A DNA stretch of 19,659 nucleotides. Origin: Candidatus Desantisiibacteriota bacterium. Lineage in GTDB: Bacteria > UBA9089 > CG2-30-40-21. The notes beneath the pieces were generated by a model, which was not told where the DNA came from, made no database searches, and saw only the letters and a list, made by a program, of their open reading frames with translations. This document shows, piece after piece, positions 1 through 7,470 of the stretch. Within the stretch, counting starts at the first letter, position 1, and every line of letters begins with the position of its first letter. A program made the translations under genes and the position numbers. The stretch spans positions 903 through 20,561 of the forward strand of contig JACQYP010000054.1 in assembly GCA_016208205.1 (NCBI GenBank), in the 5' to 3' direction.

Positions 1-66
1 GGAAAAGATCCATTGATAGAAGAGACAGATGATTATGTAAAAATAACATTGTTTCCTGCAAAATAA
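1..66 (+). CDS. C-terminal tail of an unidentified protein (5' end outside window)
   Basis: Frame 1 is open from the first base to a TAA at 64-66 and encodes 21 residues ending ITLFPAK. The reading frame is entered from the left edge, so only the tail is visible. The charged, strand-like composition suits the end of a real protein, and the DNA changes to a degenerate 'CTCTGTACCCTCTG' repeat immediately after the stop. The product cannot be identified. The open frame is short enough to be chance, so confidence is low. Confidence 0.4.
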   Translation, partial: GKDPLIEETDDYVKITLFPAK

Positions 67-351
67 CTCTGTACCCTCTGTTCTCTACTCTCTGTGGTGC
101 ATAGTTTTGAACCATGCCTCAAACACTTACCATAGATTACACAACAACAATATCAGATGGGTATCCTTTGTCCACACAGGTTGAAATATTTGGACATGTC
201 CAATATTGGACATGTCTAATAATTGTACGCCTTTTTCGGACAGTTATGTCCAAGAATTATACACACTCTATAAATACAAATTCCCTTATCTTTCTGCTAA
301 GCCCTTTTTATGTTTAGACTTACAATAGAGATGATTAATCTGGCATGAAAG
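67..351. other. Intergenic region with palindromes and a sigma-54-type promoter
   Basis: No gene is supported here. It opens with a low-complexity CTCTGT-rich stretch (67-100). It then holds a 24-bp perfect palindrome (193-216), a smaller inverted repeat with arms GGACA and TGTCC (238-251), and a sigma-54-type promoter at 341-356, each described separately. Confidence 0.6.
193..216. promoter_or_regulatory. 24-bp perfect palindrome, candidate activator site
   Basis: Positions 193-204 and 205-216 are exact reverse complements. The core at 198-211 is GTCCAATATTGGAC. The same core with one extra central base, GTCCAATAATTGGAC, lies at 7239-7253 upstream of the other sigma-54-type promoter. It sits about 130 bp upstream of the promoter at 341-356, the usual range for a bacterial enhancer-binding protein. 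The role is inferred; the palindrome is seen directly. Confidence 0.5.
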
Positions 352-356
352 TTGCA
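341..356 (+). promoter_or_regulatory. Sigma-54 (RpoN)-type -24/-12 promoter
   Basis: The sequence TGGCATGAAAGTTGCA matches the sigma-54 consensus TGGCAC-N5-TTGCW, with exactly ten bases between the GG and GC dinucleotides. A nearly identical site lies at 7471-7486, and both have the same palindrome upstream. Initiation would fall near position 367, just upstream of the truncated surface-protein frame, so the gene this promoter originally served may be lost. Confidence 0.65.
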
Positions 357-1716
357 TATATCATCATGTGTGAGAGATGAATGTGGTAGGACAGAAATCT
401 GCTTTTTGGTTCTTCAAAGGTGCAATCCTTTCTGTTTATTTCTTCTTTTCACCCTTGTAGATGGCAAACAGGTTTATGGAACAGCAACAACTCAGGGGTT
501 CTATTACAAACCAATATCCCCGATTACAGAGGGCAAGCATAGATTTGAGATTCAGGTGGCAGATAATAGTGGGAATATTGCTGTCCGCAAGAATACATTC
601 AGCATTGCCCTGCCTTTGGGACAAATAACCCCTGCGGCAACAACCACTACCACAAACGGCACCAGCTCGCTAACCACACCAACCGTTATTATTGATAAAA
701 ATTCCACAAGCAGCTGGATTATTCACGGCACAGCAACAGAGGCAGTAATTGTTGAGTTGTGGGGCAAGCAAAAGCTATATAACACAACAACCCCACAGGA
801 TTCAGGCTATTTTGTCTTTAAGACAGATCCACGGCGAATACCTGTAGATATAGCCACCCTTTATATAGTAAGTGTGGATAATGCCGGCAATCGGTCGTCG
901 GACCAGATGCTTGTCAGCCCTTCATCTATTGTATCGTCAGCACCTGCCAATTCTATTCAAACAACCACAGGCATCTTTATCCGGTCAGAGGATGGTGGGA
1001 CAATTACCATCTCCGGCAAACTCGGACAGACTACACTCAAGATACCTTCTGATGCCTTAGTTTTCGACAGTTTCGTAGCATTTGTGAATATCTCGGAAAA
1101 CACAGGGAAATTAGCTGTAGCTAATTTCAGTATAGGGCATGAAAAAAATATAATACCTGTTCCGGATAGCTATCATTGCCTTTCTGCTTATCAGACAGAC
1201 GGCAAGCCTGTCTCTTCTACTGTGCAAGCCATGCAACTCCGCATCCCATATGGTGATAACGATTGTGATGGAATTGTGGATGAGACAACCATCTGTGTTA
1301 ACACCTTGAGGATATTCAAGCTGAACGAGGCATCAAATAATTGGGAGATGCTTACAGATTCCTATCCTGTAACAGCAAGATGTGAGGTCTGGGCAAATAT
1401 CTATGAGTTTGGAATCTATGCAGTTATGTCCTGTGAGCCGTCGTATAGCCTTGCTGATGTAAAGGTTTATCCCAACCCATTCTATCCTGATATGGATCAG
1501 GAATGTCGCTTTTCTTCGCTGTCACCCGGCCGTCTCACCATTTATATCTACAACTCCGCAGGTGAGCAGGTCAGGATATTACACCGTTCTAATGAATCCA
1601 TTATCTCCTGGGATGGAAACAATGATTCCGGGGAGCCTGTTGCCAGTGGGATATACTTTTATCTTATCAAGGGTACTAAGGGGAAAACAACTGGAAAGAT
1701 TGGGGTTATACGATAA
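352..1716 (+). pseudogene. N-terminally truncated secreted surface protein with FlgD-like C-terminal domain
   Basis: The open frame (454 codons) has no credible start: its first possible codon is a TTG inside the sigma-54 -12 element and there is no ribosome binding site. Recognisable protein begins near 458 in the middle of an Ig-like domain (LVDGKQVYG... then EGKHRFEIQVADNSGN, a bacterial Ig/Big-type pattern). A Thr-rich linker follows, then further beta-rich segments, then DNDCDGIVDET, an acidic calcium-loop-like motif. The last ~85 residues form a FlgD-like/type IX-style C-terminal domain (VKVYPNPF ... SWDGNNDSGEPVASGIYFY). There is no signal peptide. I read it as the 3' part of a larger surface-protein gene joined to unrelated DNA around 430-460. 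The alternative is an intact gene whose 5' part is on another reading frame because of an assembly error. Confidence 0.6.
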
Positions 1717-1730
1717 TAGGCAGGAGGAGT

Positions 1731-1772
1731 CAGGAGTCAACACATTCTGTATACAGAATGTGTTGACTCCTG
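1731..1772. repeat. 42-bp perfect palindrome between convergent genes
   Basis: Positions 1731-1751 and 1752-1772 are exact reverse complements; each arm contains CAGGAGTCAACACATTCTG. It is flanked by further words of the same 'GAGTCAGGAGTCAGAAT' family up to 1797, also seen at 9679-9725 and 15493-15560. It lies between the converging 352-1716 and cysteine synthase frames and could act as a two-way terminator, but it has no T-run. The repeat reaches into the 3' end of the cysteine synthase gene and supplies its stop codon. Confidence 0.7.
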
Positions 1773-1793
1773 TATTCTGTATTCTGACTCCTG

Positions 1794-2705
1794 TCAGAAT
1801 ACACTCAAATATCGTTCAGCTGTATCAGGCAGGATAACAACGATAAGTTTTCCCTTATTTTCCTTGCGACCGGCAACAAGGAGTGCTGCACTAACGGCTG
1901 CCCCTGAAGAGATGCCGCACAGAATACCTTCTTCACGAATCAATCTTTTGGTTGTAGAGATAGCTTCCTCACTCTTTACAGGAACAACCTCATCTATTAA
2001 TTCAACAGATAGTATTTTTGGAATAAACCCTGCCCCAATACCCTGAATCTTGTGTGTTCCGGGTTTTCCACCGGTAATTACAGGTGATTCATAGGGTTCA
2101 ACAGCTATTATCTTTACATCTGGATTTTTTTCCTTCAAAAACCGACCGCAACCGGTAATGGTTCCACCAGTGCCGACACCGGCTACAAGAATATCAATCT
2201 TGCCATCGGTATCATCCCATATTTCCTTTGCTGTGGTTTGATAATGAATCTGAGGATTTGCCGGATTTTCAAATTGTTGAGGAATAAATACATTCGGATT
2301 TTCTCCTGCAAGCTCCGCAGCCTTTTCCACTGCTCCCTGCATCCCTTTATCTGCCGGGGTAAGGATAATCTCAGCCCCAAATGCAGCAAGCAGCTTTCTT
2401 CGTTCCATGCTCATACTCTCAGGCATGGTCAGAATCAAGTGATACCCACTTGTTGCACAGACAAGGGCTAATCCAATGCCTGTATTGCCACTGGTTGGCT
2501 CAACAATAACGGTATCTTTATTAATCAAGCCCGCCTTCTCAGCTGACTCGATCATGCTTACACCAATCCTGTCTTTAATGCTTGAACAAGGATTGAAAAA
2601 CTCAAGCTTGGCTGCTACAGTAGCATCAATACCTCCTGTCAGCTTGTTCATCCTTACCAATGGGGTATTGCCGATCAGTTTGGTTATGTCACCGGCTATT
2701 TTCAA
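1794..2705 (-). CDS. cysK: Cysteine synthase (O-acetylserine sulfhydrylase, CysK type)
   Basis: This PLP enzyme makes L-cysteine from O-acetylserine and sulfide in the cytoplasm. The 303 residues align end to end with the family. LIGNTPLVR (10-18) opens the fold, the PLP lysine is K44 in CSSIKDR, TSGNTG at 71-76 is the substrate loop, GTGGT at 178-182 binds the cofactor phosphate, and GISSGAA lies near the C-terminus. The start is a TTG with AGGAG eight bases upstream. The protein ends ERYLSVF-stop, where the family usually continues ERYLST plus a few residues; the stop lies in the adjoining repeat, so the last residues may have been replaced by repeat insertion. It is the promoter-distal gene of the minus-strand sulfur block. 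Cystathionine beta-synthase or O-phosphoserine use cannot be excluded by eye, but the length and motifs favour CysK. Confidence 0.93.
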   Translation of the reverse strand: MKIAGDITKLIGNTPLVRMNKLTGGIDATVAAKLEFFNPCSSIKDRIGVSMIESAEKAGLINKDTVIVEPTSGNTGIGLALVCATSGYHLILTMPESMSMERRKLLAAFGAEIILTPADKGMQGAVEKAAELAGENPNVFIPQQFENPANPQIHYQTTAKEIWDDTDGKIDILVAGVGTGGTITGCGRFLKEKNPDVKIIAVEPYESPVITGGKPGTHKIQGIGAGFIPKILSVELIDEVVPVKSEEAISTTKRLIREEGILCGISSGAAVSAALLVAGRKENKGKLIVVILPDTAERYLSVF

Positions 2706-2736
2706 GGTGCTTTCTCCTAATCGAGGATCAGGCTAT

Positions 2737-2898
2737 TAGGCTGTAGGCTATTAGACTGTTAGGAAAAACAAAGGCAACATGAGTTTTTAGACCTTCAAAC
2801 CTTTCTCCTGACAGCCCACAGCTACTAATCACGAAGCGAGACGCTTCGTCTACTAATCCACAGCCTGCTCTTCTAATAGTCTAACAGCCTACAGCCTA
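2737..2898. repeat. Long hairpin repeat, copy 1 of 3
   Basis: Arms 2737-2762 and 2873-2898 are inverted copies of a 26-mer built from 'TAGGCTGTAGGCT' and 'TTAGACT' words, with two transition differences. The interior carries the core GTTAGGAAAAACAAAGGC (2758-2775) and a small hairpin ACGAAGCGAGACGCTTCGT (2831-2849). Related copies are at 7033-7195 (core inverted) and 11292-11389. It fills the gap between the NIL-ferredoxin and cysteine synthase genes. Confidence 0.75.
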
Positions 2899-2909
2899 TC
2901 TACCTGTTC

Positions 2910-3314
2910 CTAAAATCGTATCTCCATCGCATGATATGGACATGCCTTAAGGCACAATCCACAAACTATACATCGGTCAGAGTTAAACGAAACCAGCATC
3001 TTGATGCGATCAACACTTAAGGCATGAGATGGACACAAGGGGATGCAGGCAGTACAATGGATACATCTTTGCTTGTCCCATGTTACATCCTGAGCCAATG
3101 CCTGAGTGGTTACGCCTAATTTCTTAAGGTATTCTATGCCGTTATCGAGCATTTCTTTTTGTCCACTTAGCTCTATTACCATCCTTCCCTCTTCATTAGG
3201 GTCAACCTTGGCACTCAGAATATTAACCATCAGGGAGTAATCTCGAATTAAATGATATGTGATTGGCTCTTCAATGCTTTCTTTTGGAAAGGTTAAAACA
3301 ACTCGTTTTTTCAT
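2910..3314 (-). CDS. NIL-domain protein with two [4Fe-4S] ferredoxin motifs (homocysteine biosynthesis partner)
   Basis: This 134-residue cytoplasmic protein begins with a NIL domain (about 1-75; MKKRVVLTFPKESIEEPITYHLI, with IELSG near residue 50), an ACT-like fold found in methionine-related proteins. Two complete 4Fe-4S motifs follow: C84-IHCTACIPLCP and C115-IVCGLCLKACP. It has an ATG start with GGAGG seven bases upstream. It lies 25 bases after the DUF39 gene. In Methanosarcina acetivorans the equivalent pair (MA1821 DUF39-type and MA1822 NIL-ferredoxin) is known to be needed for homocysteine formation from sulfide and aspartate semialdehyde, so this protein most likely supplies electrons or sulfur handling to the DUF39 partner. 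No residue of either cluster motif is missing. Confidence 0.88.
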   Translation of the reverse strand: MKKRVVLTFPKESIEEPITYHLIRDYSLMVNILSAKVDPNEEGRMVIELSGQKEMLDNGIEYLKKLGVTTQALAQDVTWDKQRCIHCTACIPLCPSHALSVDRIKMLVSFNSDRCIVCGLCLKACPYHAMEIRF

Positions 3315-3339
3315 CTCAATTCCTCCACTTACCGTTTAC

Positions 3340-4530
3340 CTAATTTTCCTTCAACGCTTTCAGGCTTATCCCGGAATCCACAGATGGCAGGGATGCTACC
3401 TTCTCGGTTAAGAGAAAATCACCCTTTTGAATCCATTCTTTGAGAATACCGGCTATTTCTCTTGCCTTAGCATAGCTTGAGAGTCCGCCTGTGGGGATAT
3501 CCTTGCCATTTACAACTATCTTTCCACTTTTGAGCTGGCTATAATTTACCTCAGATAAGACATCTGATTCCCTTTGCGGGTAGGTTGTGCTATAATCTAT
3601 TACAGGGGCATAGATCTCTGCATCCCTGACAGCTGCAAATTGGCATATCTCTTCATTGAGAATGGGAATGGGCACACCAATTCCTACAGATAGACTAACC
3701 CCATAGCCTGTCATACTCACACCCCTGAGCCAGTCTGGGCTCATTTGTTTCAAATCACCCAGAACGGTTAATGTGCCGGCTCCCCTTTTGGGCACCTTGT
3801 TTTCACCTCGCAGGGCACAGGGATTGTGTTGTGTCCCTTGCCAGACAACATAACCTATCCCACCTCCAAGGAATATTCTGGTTCCAATGCCAATGGTAAG
3901 ATAGAGTGGGTCATTGAGTAAAGGAGATAGTTGTCCGGCACTGGAATAGTTGGCATTACCCATTCGCGGCTGCAGGACACCCATGTAGGTATATATGACT
4001 TTATCCGAAAGATTCACGCCTACATTATAATTCTGGTATGCATTCCTTGGGTTAAAAAGTACTGCCTCATTCATATCATTGAGTTTAATAATGGTTTCCA
4101 CTTCTTTTCTTGGATAACAATCCGTGCCATAGGAAATAGCCTTTAATCGGACATCCTTGCCGGAAACCAGGTCCTCGATAACATGAGCACCACCATACTT
4201 GAATGCCCCTGGATAAATGGTGTTGGTTGGGTCATCCTCCGGCAGCTCTGTAGCTCCAAGATAGGCATCAACCGCAGCCAATCCGGTGTAAGCGGGAATA
4301 TCATTCAGCCAAACCTTTTGTGCACGGATTCTTGGCTTGGAATGCCCAAAGTTAAAGTAAAAGCCAGAGGAACACATTGGACCAAAGGTAGCGGTGGTAA
4401 CCACATCCACCTCTTTAGCTGCTTGAGTAACTCCCTTTTCATCTACAATATCGATAATCTCTTCAGCAGTAACAACAACTGCATTACCCTTTTTAATTCG
4501 TTCATTAATCTCGGCAATTGTTTTTTGCAT
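3340..4530 (-). CDS. DUF39 family homocysteine biosynthesis protein
   Basis: The protein is 396 residues from the chosen ATG at 4528-4530, which has AAGGAG nine bases upstream. An upstream TTG in frame (4546-4548) would place the Shine-Dalgarno sequence inside the gene, so it is rejected. Family landmarks are visible: TTATFGPMCSSGFYFN (Cys53), YGTDCYPRKE (Cys138), GIGTRIFLGGGIGYVVWQGTQHNP in the middle and a C-terminal half ending with SSYAKAREIA. It lacks the C-terminal CBS pair found in some archaeal members. The family, shown genetically in Methanosarcina, converts aspartate semialdehyde plus sulfide to homocysteine with a NIL-ferredoxin partner, which is the next gene here. That gives the cell methionine precursor without acetylhomoserine or succinylhomoserine chemistry. 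The two cysteines are the likely sulfur-handling residues (inference from family conservation). Confidence 0.88.
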   Translation of the reverse strand: MQKTIAEINERIKKGNAVVVTAEEIIDIVDEKGVTQAAKEVDVVTTATFGPMCSSGFYFNFGHSKPRIRAQKVWLNDIPAYTGLAAVDAYLGATELPEDDPTNTIYPGAFKYGGAHVIEDLVSGKDVRLKAISYGTDCYPRKEVETIIKLNDMNEAVLFNPRNAYQNYNVGVNLSDKVIYTYMGVLQPRMGNANYSSAGQLSPLLNDPLYLTIGIGTRIFLGGGIGYVVWQGTQHNPCALRGENKVPKRGAGTLTVLGDLKQMSPDWLRGVSMTGYGVSLSVGIGVPIPILNEEICQFAAVRDAEIYAPVIDYSTTYPQRESDVLSEVNYSQLKSGKIVVNGKDIPTGGLSSYAKAREIAGILKEWIQKGDFLLTEKVASLPSVDSGISLKALKEN

Positions 4531-4550
4531 TGATACCATCTCCTTCAATA

Positions 4551-4716
4551 ATCCGCAGATTTTTTATCCGCAGATTTCGCAGATTTAATAAATGTTAGAC
4601 AGGATTATTAGATGAAACAGGAATATCTTGTTAATCCTCCTAATCCTGTCAAAAAAGTCTCTTTTAATCTGCGTAATCTGTGTAATCTGCGGATTCTTTC
4701 TGTGTAATCTGTGGAT
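4551..4716. repeat. Inverted-repeat element of the 'ATCCGCAGATT / AATCTGTG' family
   Basis: The left side repeats ATCCGCAGATTTCGCAGATT and the right side carries AATCTGCGTAATCTGTG and AATCTGCGGAT, so the element folds into a long imperfect hairpin. A nested stem has arms GACAGGATTATTAG and CTAATCCTGTC. It fills the gap between thi4 and the DUF39 gene. Relatives are at 5559-5650, 6416-6470 and 9406-9791. Confidence 0.7.
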
Positions 4717-4718
4717 GA

Positions 4719-5534
4719 TTATTCAGCTAATCTTGAGGCAATAATCTCAGCCGACCGTTTTCCTGAAAGCAGCATACCGCCAAATATTGGACCCATTCTT
4801 GGTCCGCCGAATACAGCGTTGGCCGACATACCAGCTACGAAAACACCAGGGTATATTTCCTTAGTATTTTCTACGATGGTGCGTTCACCCATCTCTGCCC
4901 ACATAGGCTTTTCTCCCAGCATCTCTCCTGTTTCAGTAAGAAGCTTTTTCCCAATCTTTCGTACAATTATTCCAGCCACCTCTGCTGCATGACCCGTGGC
5001 ATCAATGACAGCCTTTGCCCGAATAGTAAGCGGGTCAATGTGCAGCTTTGCCATAGTAACCGCAGTCCAGTTCAGCACCAGACCGGTAACGCTATGTGTA
5101 GGGTGCGTTCCCCGAACGCATTCCATCACGGCTTCTCGAATCATCACATCCTCAACCCCGATAAGGTTAAATATCCTCAACCCTGCCTTGATAGCACCAG
5201 AACACAGGGTAGTAACTGTTTCCATAGAATTAGTAAGGAAATATCCCTCCTGGTATTCATGTGTTGTTATCCCAAACTCATCAAGGATTGGTTTTGATTC
5301 CTGCTGGAACACACACTTATTATACATCATTCCGCCACCCCACATGCCGCCGCCAATAGAAAGGTTGCGTTCAAACAAGACTACCTTTAATCCTTTTTTT
5401 GATAGATAATAGCCTGCTGTCAAACCTGCCGGCCCACCGCCGACAATGGCTACATCAATCTCCAATGAGTCAAGCAAGTCCTTGCTCCAACTATCTACGA
5501 TTGCCCTTGTAATAATAACATCATCTAATTGCAT
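4719..5534 (-). CDS. thi4: Thi4-type thiazole synthase (sulfide-dependent form)
   Basis: The 271-residue FAD/NAD-binding protein makes the thiazole moiety of thiamine from NAD, glycine and a sulfur source. The dinucleotide motif VGGGPAGL lies near 31-38, [18 protein letters not shown] near 55-72 and the C-terminal [20 protein letters not shown]. The start is the ATG at 5532-5534 with AGGAGG six bases upstream; the 21 codons further upstream come from the adjacent repeat. At the position of the yeast suicide cysteine (C205) this protein has His165 in [10 protein letters not shown], as in archaeal Thi4, so it should use sulfide catalytically with iron. The segment around residues 134-148 ([14 protein letters not shown]) is longer than I expect for the family and contains a genome-wide palindrome. 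It sits among sulfur-assimilation genes under an Rrf2-type regulator. Confidence 0.9.
   Translation of the reverse strand: MQLDDVIITRAIVDSWSKDLLDSLEIDVAIVGGGPAGLTAGYYLSKKGLKVVLFERNLSIGGGMWGGGMMYNKCVFQQESKPILDEFGITTHEYQEGYFLTNSMETVTTLCSGAIKAGLRIFNLIGVEDVMIREAVMECVRGTHPTHSVTGLVLNWTAVTMAKLHIDPLTIRAKAVIDATGHAAEVAGIIVRKIGKKLLTETGEMLGEKPMWAEMGERTIVENTKEIYPGVFVAGMSANAVFGGPRMGPIFGGMLLSGKRSAEIIASRLAE
5098..5121. repeat. Short palindromic repeat inside thi4 (copy 1 of 3)
   Basis: GGGTGCGTTCCCCGAACGCA (5101-5120) is a near-perfect hairpin. The same word occurs between genes at 11191-11212 (one extra T in the loop) and in frame inside the barrel gene at 13330-13349. Here it is translated on the minus strand as ECVRGTHPT without breaking the frame. 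Confidence 0.75.
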
Positions 5535-5558
5535 GAAAAATCCTCCTATAGTCTTATT

Positions 5559-5650
5559 AAATAGAACACGGATGACACGGATTGGACGGATTAACACAGA
5601 TAAAAAATCTGTCCTAATCCGTGAAAATCCGTGTCATCCGTGTTCTATTT
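5559..5650. repeat. Hairpin repeat of the 'CACGGATT' family between thi4 and the Rrf2 gene
   Basis: Arms 5559-5583 and 5626-5650 are perfect 25-bp inverted copies containing ACACGGATGACACGGATT. The interior adds further GGATT/AATCC and ACAGAT/ATCTGT words. The right arm includes the stop codon of the Rrf2 gene, and the left arm extends the thi4 frame upstream of its true start. It could also end transcription, though it lacks a T-run on the minus strand. Confidence 0.8.
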
Positions 5651-6085
5651 CTTATCCGTATTTAGCAGCTCCCTATCCATCCTTACCAGATCCTCGATTG
5701 TGGTTGAATCTAATATCTCAGCCGTCGCCTCTCCAATCCTTTTCCAGAGTAGTCTGGCAGCACACCCTGAGGCTCGAGTACACTCTTTTTTGCTTATTTT
5801 AGGGTCAATACAAAAAACAGGGTCAATATAATCTTCCAATGTTCTGATTATATCCCCGGCTGTAATCGATGATGCCTCTTTTGCTAATCGATAACCACCA
5901 GCCGGACCCCGGATACTTTTTACTAAGCCTACCTTCCTCAATTTTACCATTAGCTGCTCAACATATTGAGGGGAGATATCCTGATTGACAGATATCTCTC
6001 TGACAGATACAACCTCCCCTTTTTCATGGAGTCCCAGCTCAATCATCATACGAACTGCATATCTGCCTTTTGTAGAAAGCCACAT
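5645..6085 (-). CDS. Rrf2/IscR/CymR-family transcriptional regulator with cysteine cluster
   Basis: The 146-residue protein starts with the family signature MWLSTKGRYAVRMMIEL, followed by a winged helix-turn-helix (about 25-68: VSVREISVNQDISPQYVEQLMVKL, wing RGPAGGYRL). Three cysteines, C92, C102 and C108, lie where IscR and NsrR carry their iron-sulfur ligands; spacing is C-x9-C-x5-C, longer in the first gap than in E. coli IscR. It therefore probably senses Fe-S or redox status, or cysteine supply as CymR does. The gene lies at the head of thi4, DUF39, NIL-ferredoxin and cysK on the same strand, so control of this sulfur block is the natural inference. The ATG at 6083-6085 is fixed by the family N-terminus; AGGAG is twelve bases upstream, a long spacing. 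Confidence 0.88.
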   Translation of the reverse strand: MWLSTKGRYAVRMMIELGLHEKGEVVSVREISVNQDISPQYVEQLMVKLRKVGLVKSIRGPAGGYRLAKEASSITAGDIIRTLEDYIDPVFCIDPKISKKECTRASGCAARLLWKRIGEATAEILDSTTIEDLVRMDRELLNTDKK

Positions 6086-6131
6086 ATTGGAATCATCTCC
6101 TGATTAGTAATTACAAAAATGTAAAAAAATT

Positions 6132-6309
6132 GTAACCGTTCACGGTTGTCGGTTCTGAACTGACACCGTATATTGCTGTCATTCCTGCTCCGTATCAAGT
6201 ACGGGGTAAACTCCTGCAGGAATCTCCCCCTCAGGTGTCCTAACCCTTCCTTTTGGTCTCCACGGGCATAAGAGCTGTTCTTTTGTATCTATCCACTGTG
6301 AACGGTTAC
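6132..6309. mobile_element. MITE-like element with 12-bp terminal inverted repeats and candidate target duplication
   Basis: The ends are GTAACCGTTCAC (6132-6143) and GTGAACGGTTAC (6298-6309), exact inverted copies. AAAAAAATT lies immediately outside both ends (6123-6131 and 6312-6320, the right side having two extra A), consistent with a target duplication. The interior is non-coding. Similar-sized elements with related ends are at 8975-9078, 9488-9761 and 10918-11061. Confidence 0.55.
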
Positions 6310-6415
6310 AAAAAAAAATTATAACATATTTGAGCAATTTTGTCAACAATTATTTTTATTTCTCTATCTTAGACATTTTGTAACTACTCAAAATATTGGG
6401 GAAAAGCATATATGA

Positions 6416-6470
6416 TAGCCACGGATTACACGGATTTAATTTCATATTAATCTGTGTAATCTGTGGCTAA
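6416..6470. repeat. Hairpin repeat of the 'CACGGATT / AATCTGTG' family
   Basis: TAGCCACGGATTACACGG on the left pairs with an AATCTGTGTAATCTGTGGCTA-type right arm around a short AT-rich centre. It lies just downstream of the DUF116 stop codon and may act as its terminator. Confidence 0.65.
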
Positions 6471-6482
6471 TGTTATAAACAA

Positions 6483-7016
6483 TTAGTTTTTGTCAGTTGG
6501 CTGTCTTTTCCCTATAATCCGAATAACTTCCTCCACCTTGCCAATGTCAATGAAGGTATTCTTACATGGTCCCTCTGGCTTCTGGTTAAGTATCCCTACT
6601 ACAGGTAATGGATATACATCATTAATACCGGATTCAAGTTCGCGTTCACAACCAACAGCAATAATTAACCCTGGTCGATATTCCTTGATTATTGCCCGTG
6701 CAAGTGTGCCGCCAGGGGCAACAGAAAGCCTGATATGGTGTTTCTCTGAGAAATTGATCAAATCCTTAATAACACATTTACCGCATCTTCGACAGTTTTT
6801 AACCTGAGCTGTAATCTTAAATTCACAATCATAATTCTGGAGGCAGTGTGGAATCAAGAGAAGCAGGTGTTCACTTTTGAGATTGGGTGAGATATTATTT
6901 AATACCAATCGATTGTTTGTCTGAATGAACCACTGACAAATCCTATCCTGAGGCAGCCTTAATAAGCGGATAAAAACAAGTATGGTTGAAAATAAGATAT
7001 TAATAAATAATCGCAT
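6483..7016 (-). CDS. DUF116 family protein
   Basis: The 177-residue protein starts at the ATG at 7014-7016 with AGGTGA upstream; codons further upstream derive from a repeat. The first ~20 residues (MRLFINILFSTILVFIRLL) are hydrophobic and could anchor it to the membrane. The family's conserved cysteines are present: PHCLQNYDC, CRRCGKC, GCERELESG and EGPCKNT, with the glycine-rich segment APGGTLARAII between them. The pattern suggests a metal or Fe-S site. DUF116 proteins have no established activity that I can cite; members are often seen near lipoate/biotin ligase-like or one-carbon genes. Here it is the first gene of the minus-strand sulfur block, but separated from the Rrf2 gene by about 400 bases, so common regulation is uncertain. 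Confidence 0.85.
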   Translation of the reverse strand: MRLFINILFSTILVFIRLLRLPQDRICQWFIQTNNRLVLNNISPNLKSEHLLLLIPHCLQNYDCEFKITAQVKNCRRCGKCVIKDLINFSEKHHIRLSVAPGGTLARAIIKEYRPGLIIAVGCERELESGINDVYPLPVVGILNQKPEGPCKNTFIDIGKVEEVIRIIGKRQPTDKN

Positions 7017-7032
7017 CTTATCACCTGTATCT

Positions 7033-7195
7033 ATATAGGCTGTTAAACTTTGTAGACGAAGCGTCTCGCTTCGTATTTTGTAGACGAACATCTATATAGG
7101 CTGTTAGACTGAAGGCTGTTAGGCTGAAGGTTTGAAGATAAAACCACATTGCCTTTGTTTTCCTAACAGCCTATAGTCTGAATACCTATCAACCT
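7033..7195. repeat. Long hairpin repeat, copy 2 of 3 (core inverted)
   Basis: GGCTGTTAGACTGAAGGCTG near 7099 pairs with CCTAACAGCCTATAGTCTG near 7162. The shared core appears on the minus strand as TGCCTTTGTTTTCCTAAC (7150-7167). The internal GACGAAGCGTCTCGCTTCGT hairpin is also shared with copy 1 (2831-2849). The element lies upstream of the DUF116 gene and supplies the apparent upstream extension of its frame. Confidence 0.7.
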
Positions 7196-7238
7196 ATTAT
7201 AGCACAAATGTTTGTTTTTTGCAAGAAATTTGCTTTGC

Positions 7239-7253
7239 GTCCAATAATTGGAC
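7239..7253. promoter_or_regulatory. Palindromic site, candidate enhancer-binding-protein operator
   Basis: GTCCAATAATTGGAC has perfect 7-bp arms around one A. It is the same motif as the core at 198-211, again upstream of a sigma-54-type promoter, here by about 220 bp. A degraded copy, TTCCAATAATTAGAC, lies at 7355-7369, about 100 bp from the promoter. Confidence 0.5.
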
Positions 7254-7470
7254 ACATGCCCTAAAACTGTACACATGCATATAATATGGTGTAAATGTTA
7301 GACTTGTGAATTATTATACCTGCAGGTTCCATAGGATTTACTGGTTTTTAAGCATTCCAATAATTAGACACTGCCCAATAGATGAATATAGACCGGCAGT
7401 ATAAGGATTAAAGTGGTAAGTTCAATAAGGACAATTAGTTGAATTAAATGTGTCTACTCAATTTTGAGTC

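Larger units (their letters stand above)
6086..6482. other. Intergenic region with a MITE-like element and a hairpin repeat
   Basis: No gene is supported. The region holds the TIR-bounded element at 6132-6309, a lone copy of the GTAACTACTCA terminal word at 6380-6390, and the hairpin repeat at 6416-6470. Promoters for the Rrf2 gene must lie here, but I see no confident -35/-10 pair. Confidence 0.6.

Noticed and set aside
114..317. 67-codon open frame
   Set aside because: It spans the 24-bp palindrome and AT-rich regulatory DNA, has no ribosome site and no protein-like composition.
1731..1772. Rho-independent terminator
   Set aside because: The palindrome is perfect but has neither loop nor T-run on either strand; recorded as a repeat.
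4551..4716. Possible CRISPR array
   Set aside because: The repeated words are 10-20 bases, irregularly spaced and inverted, with no spacers of constant length and no cas genes.
5535..5650. TPP riboswitch upstream of thi4
   Set aside because: I found no CTGAGA or ACCTGA-type thi-box pairing; the leader is a perfect inverted repeat of the dispersed family.
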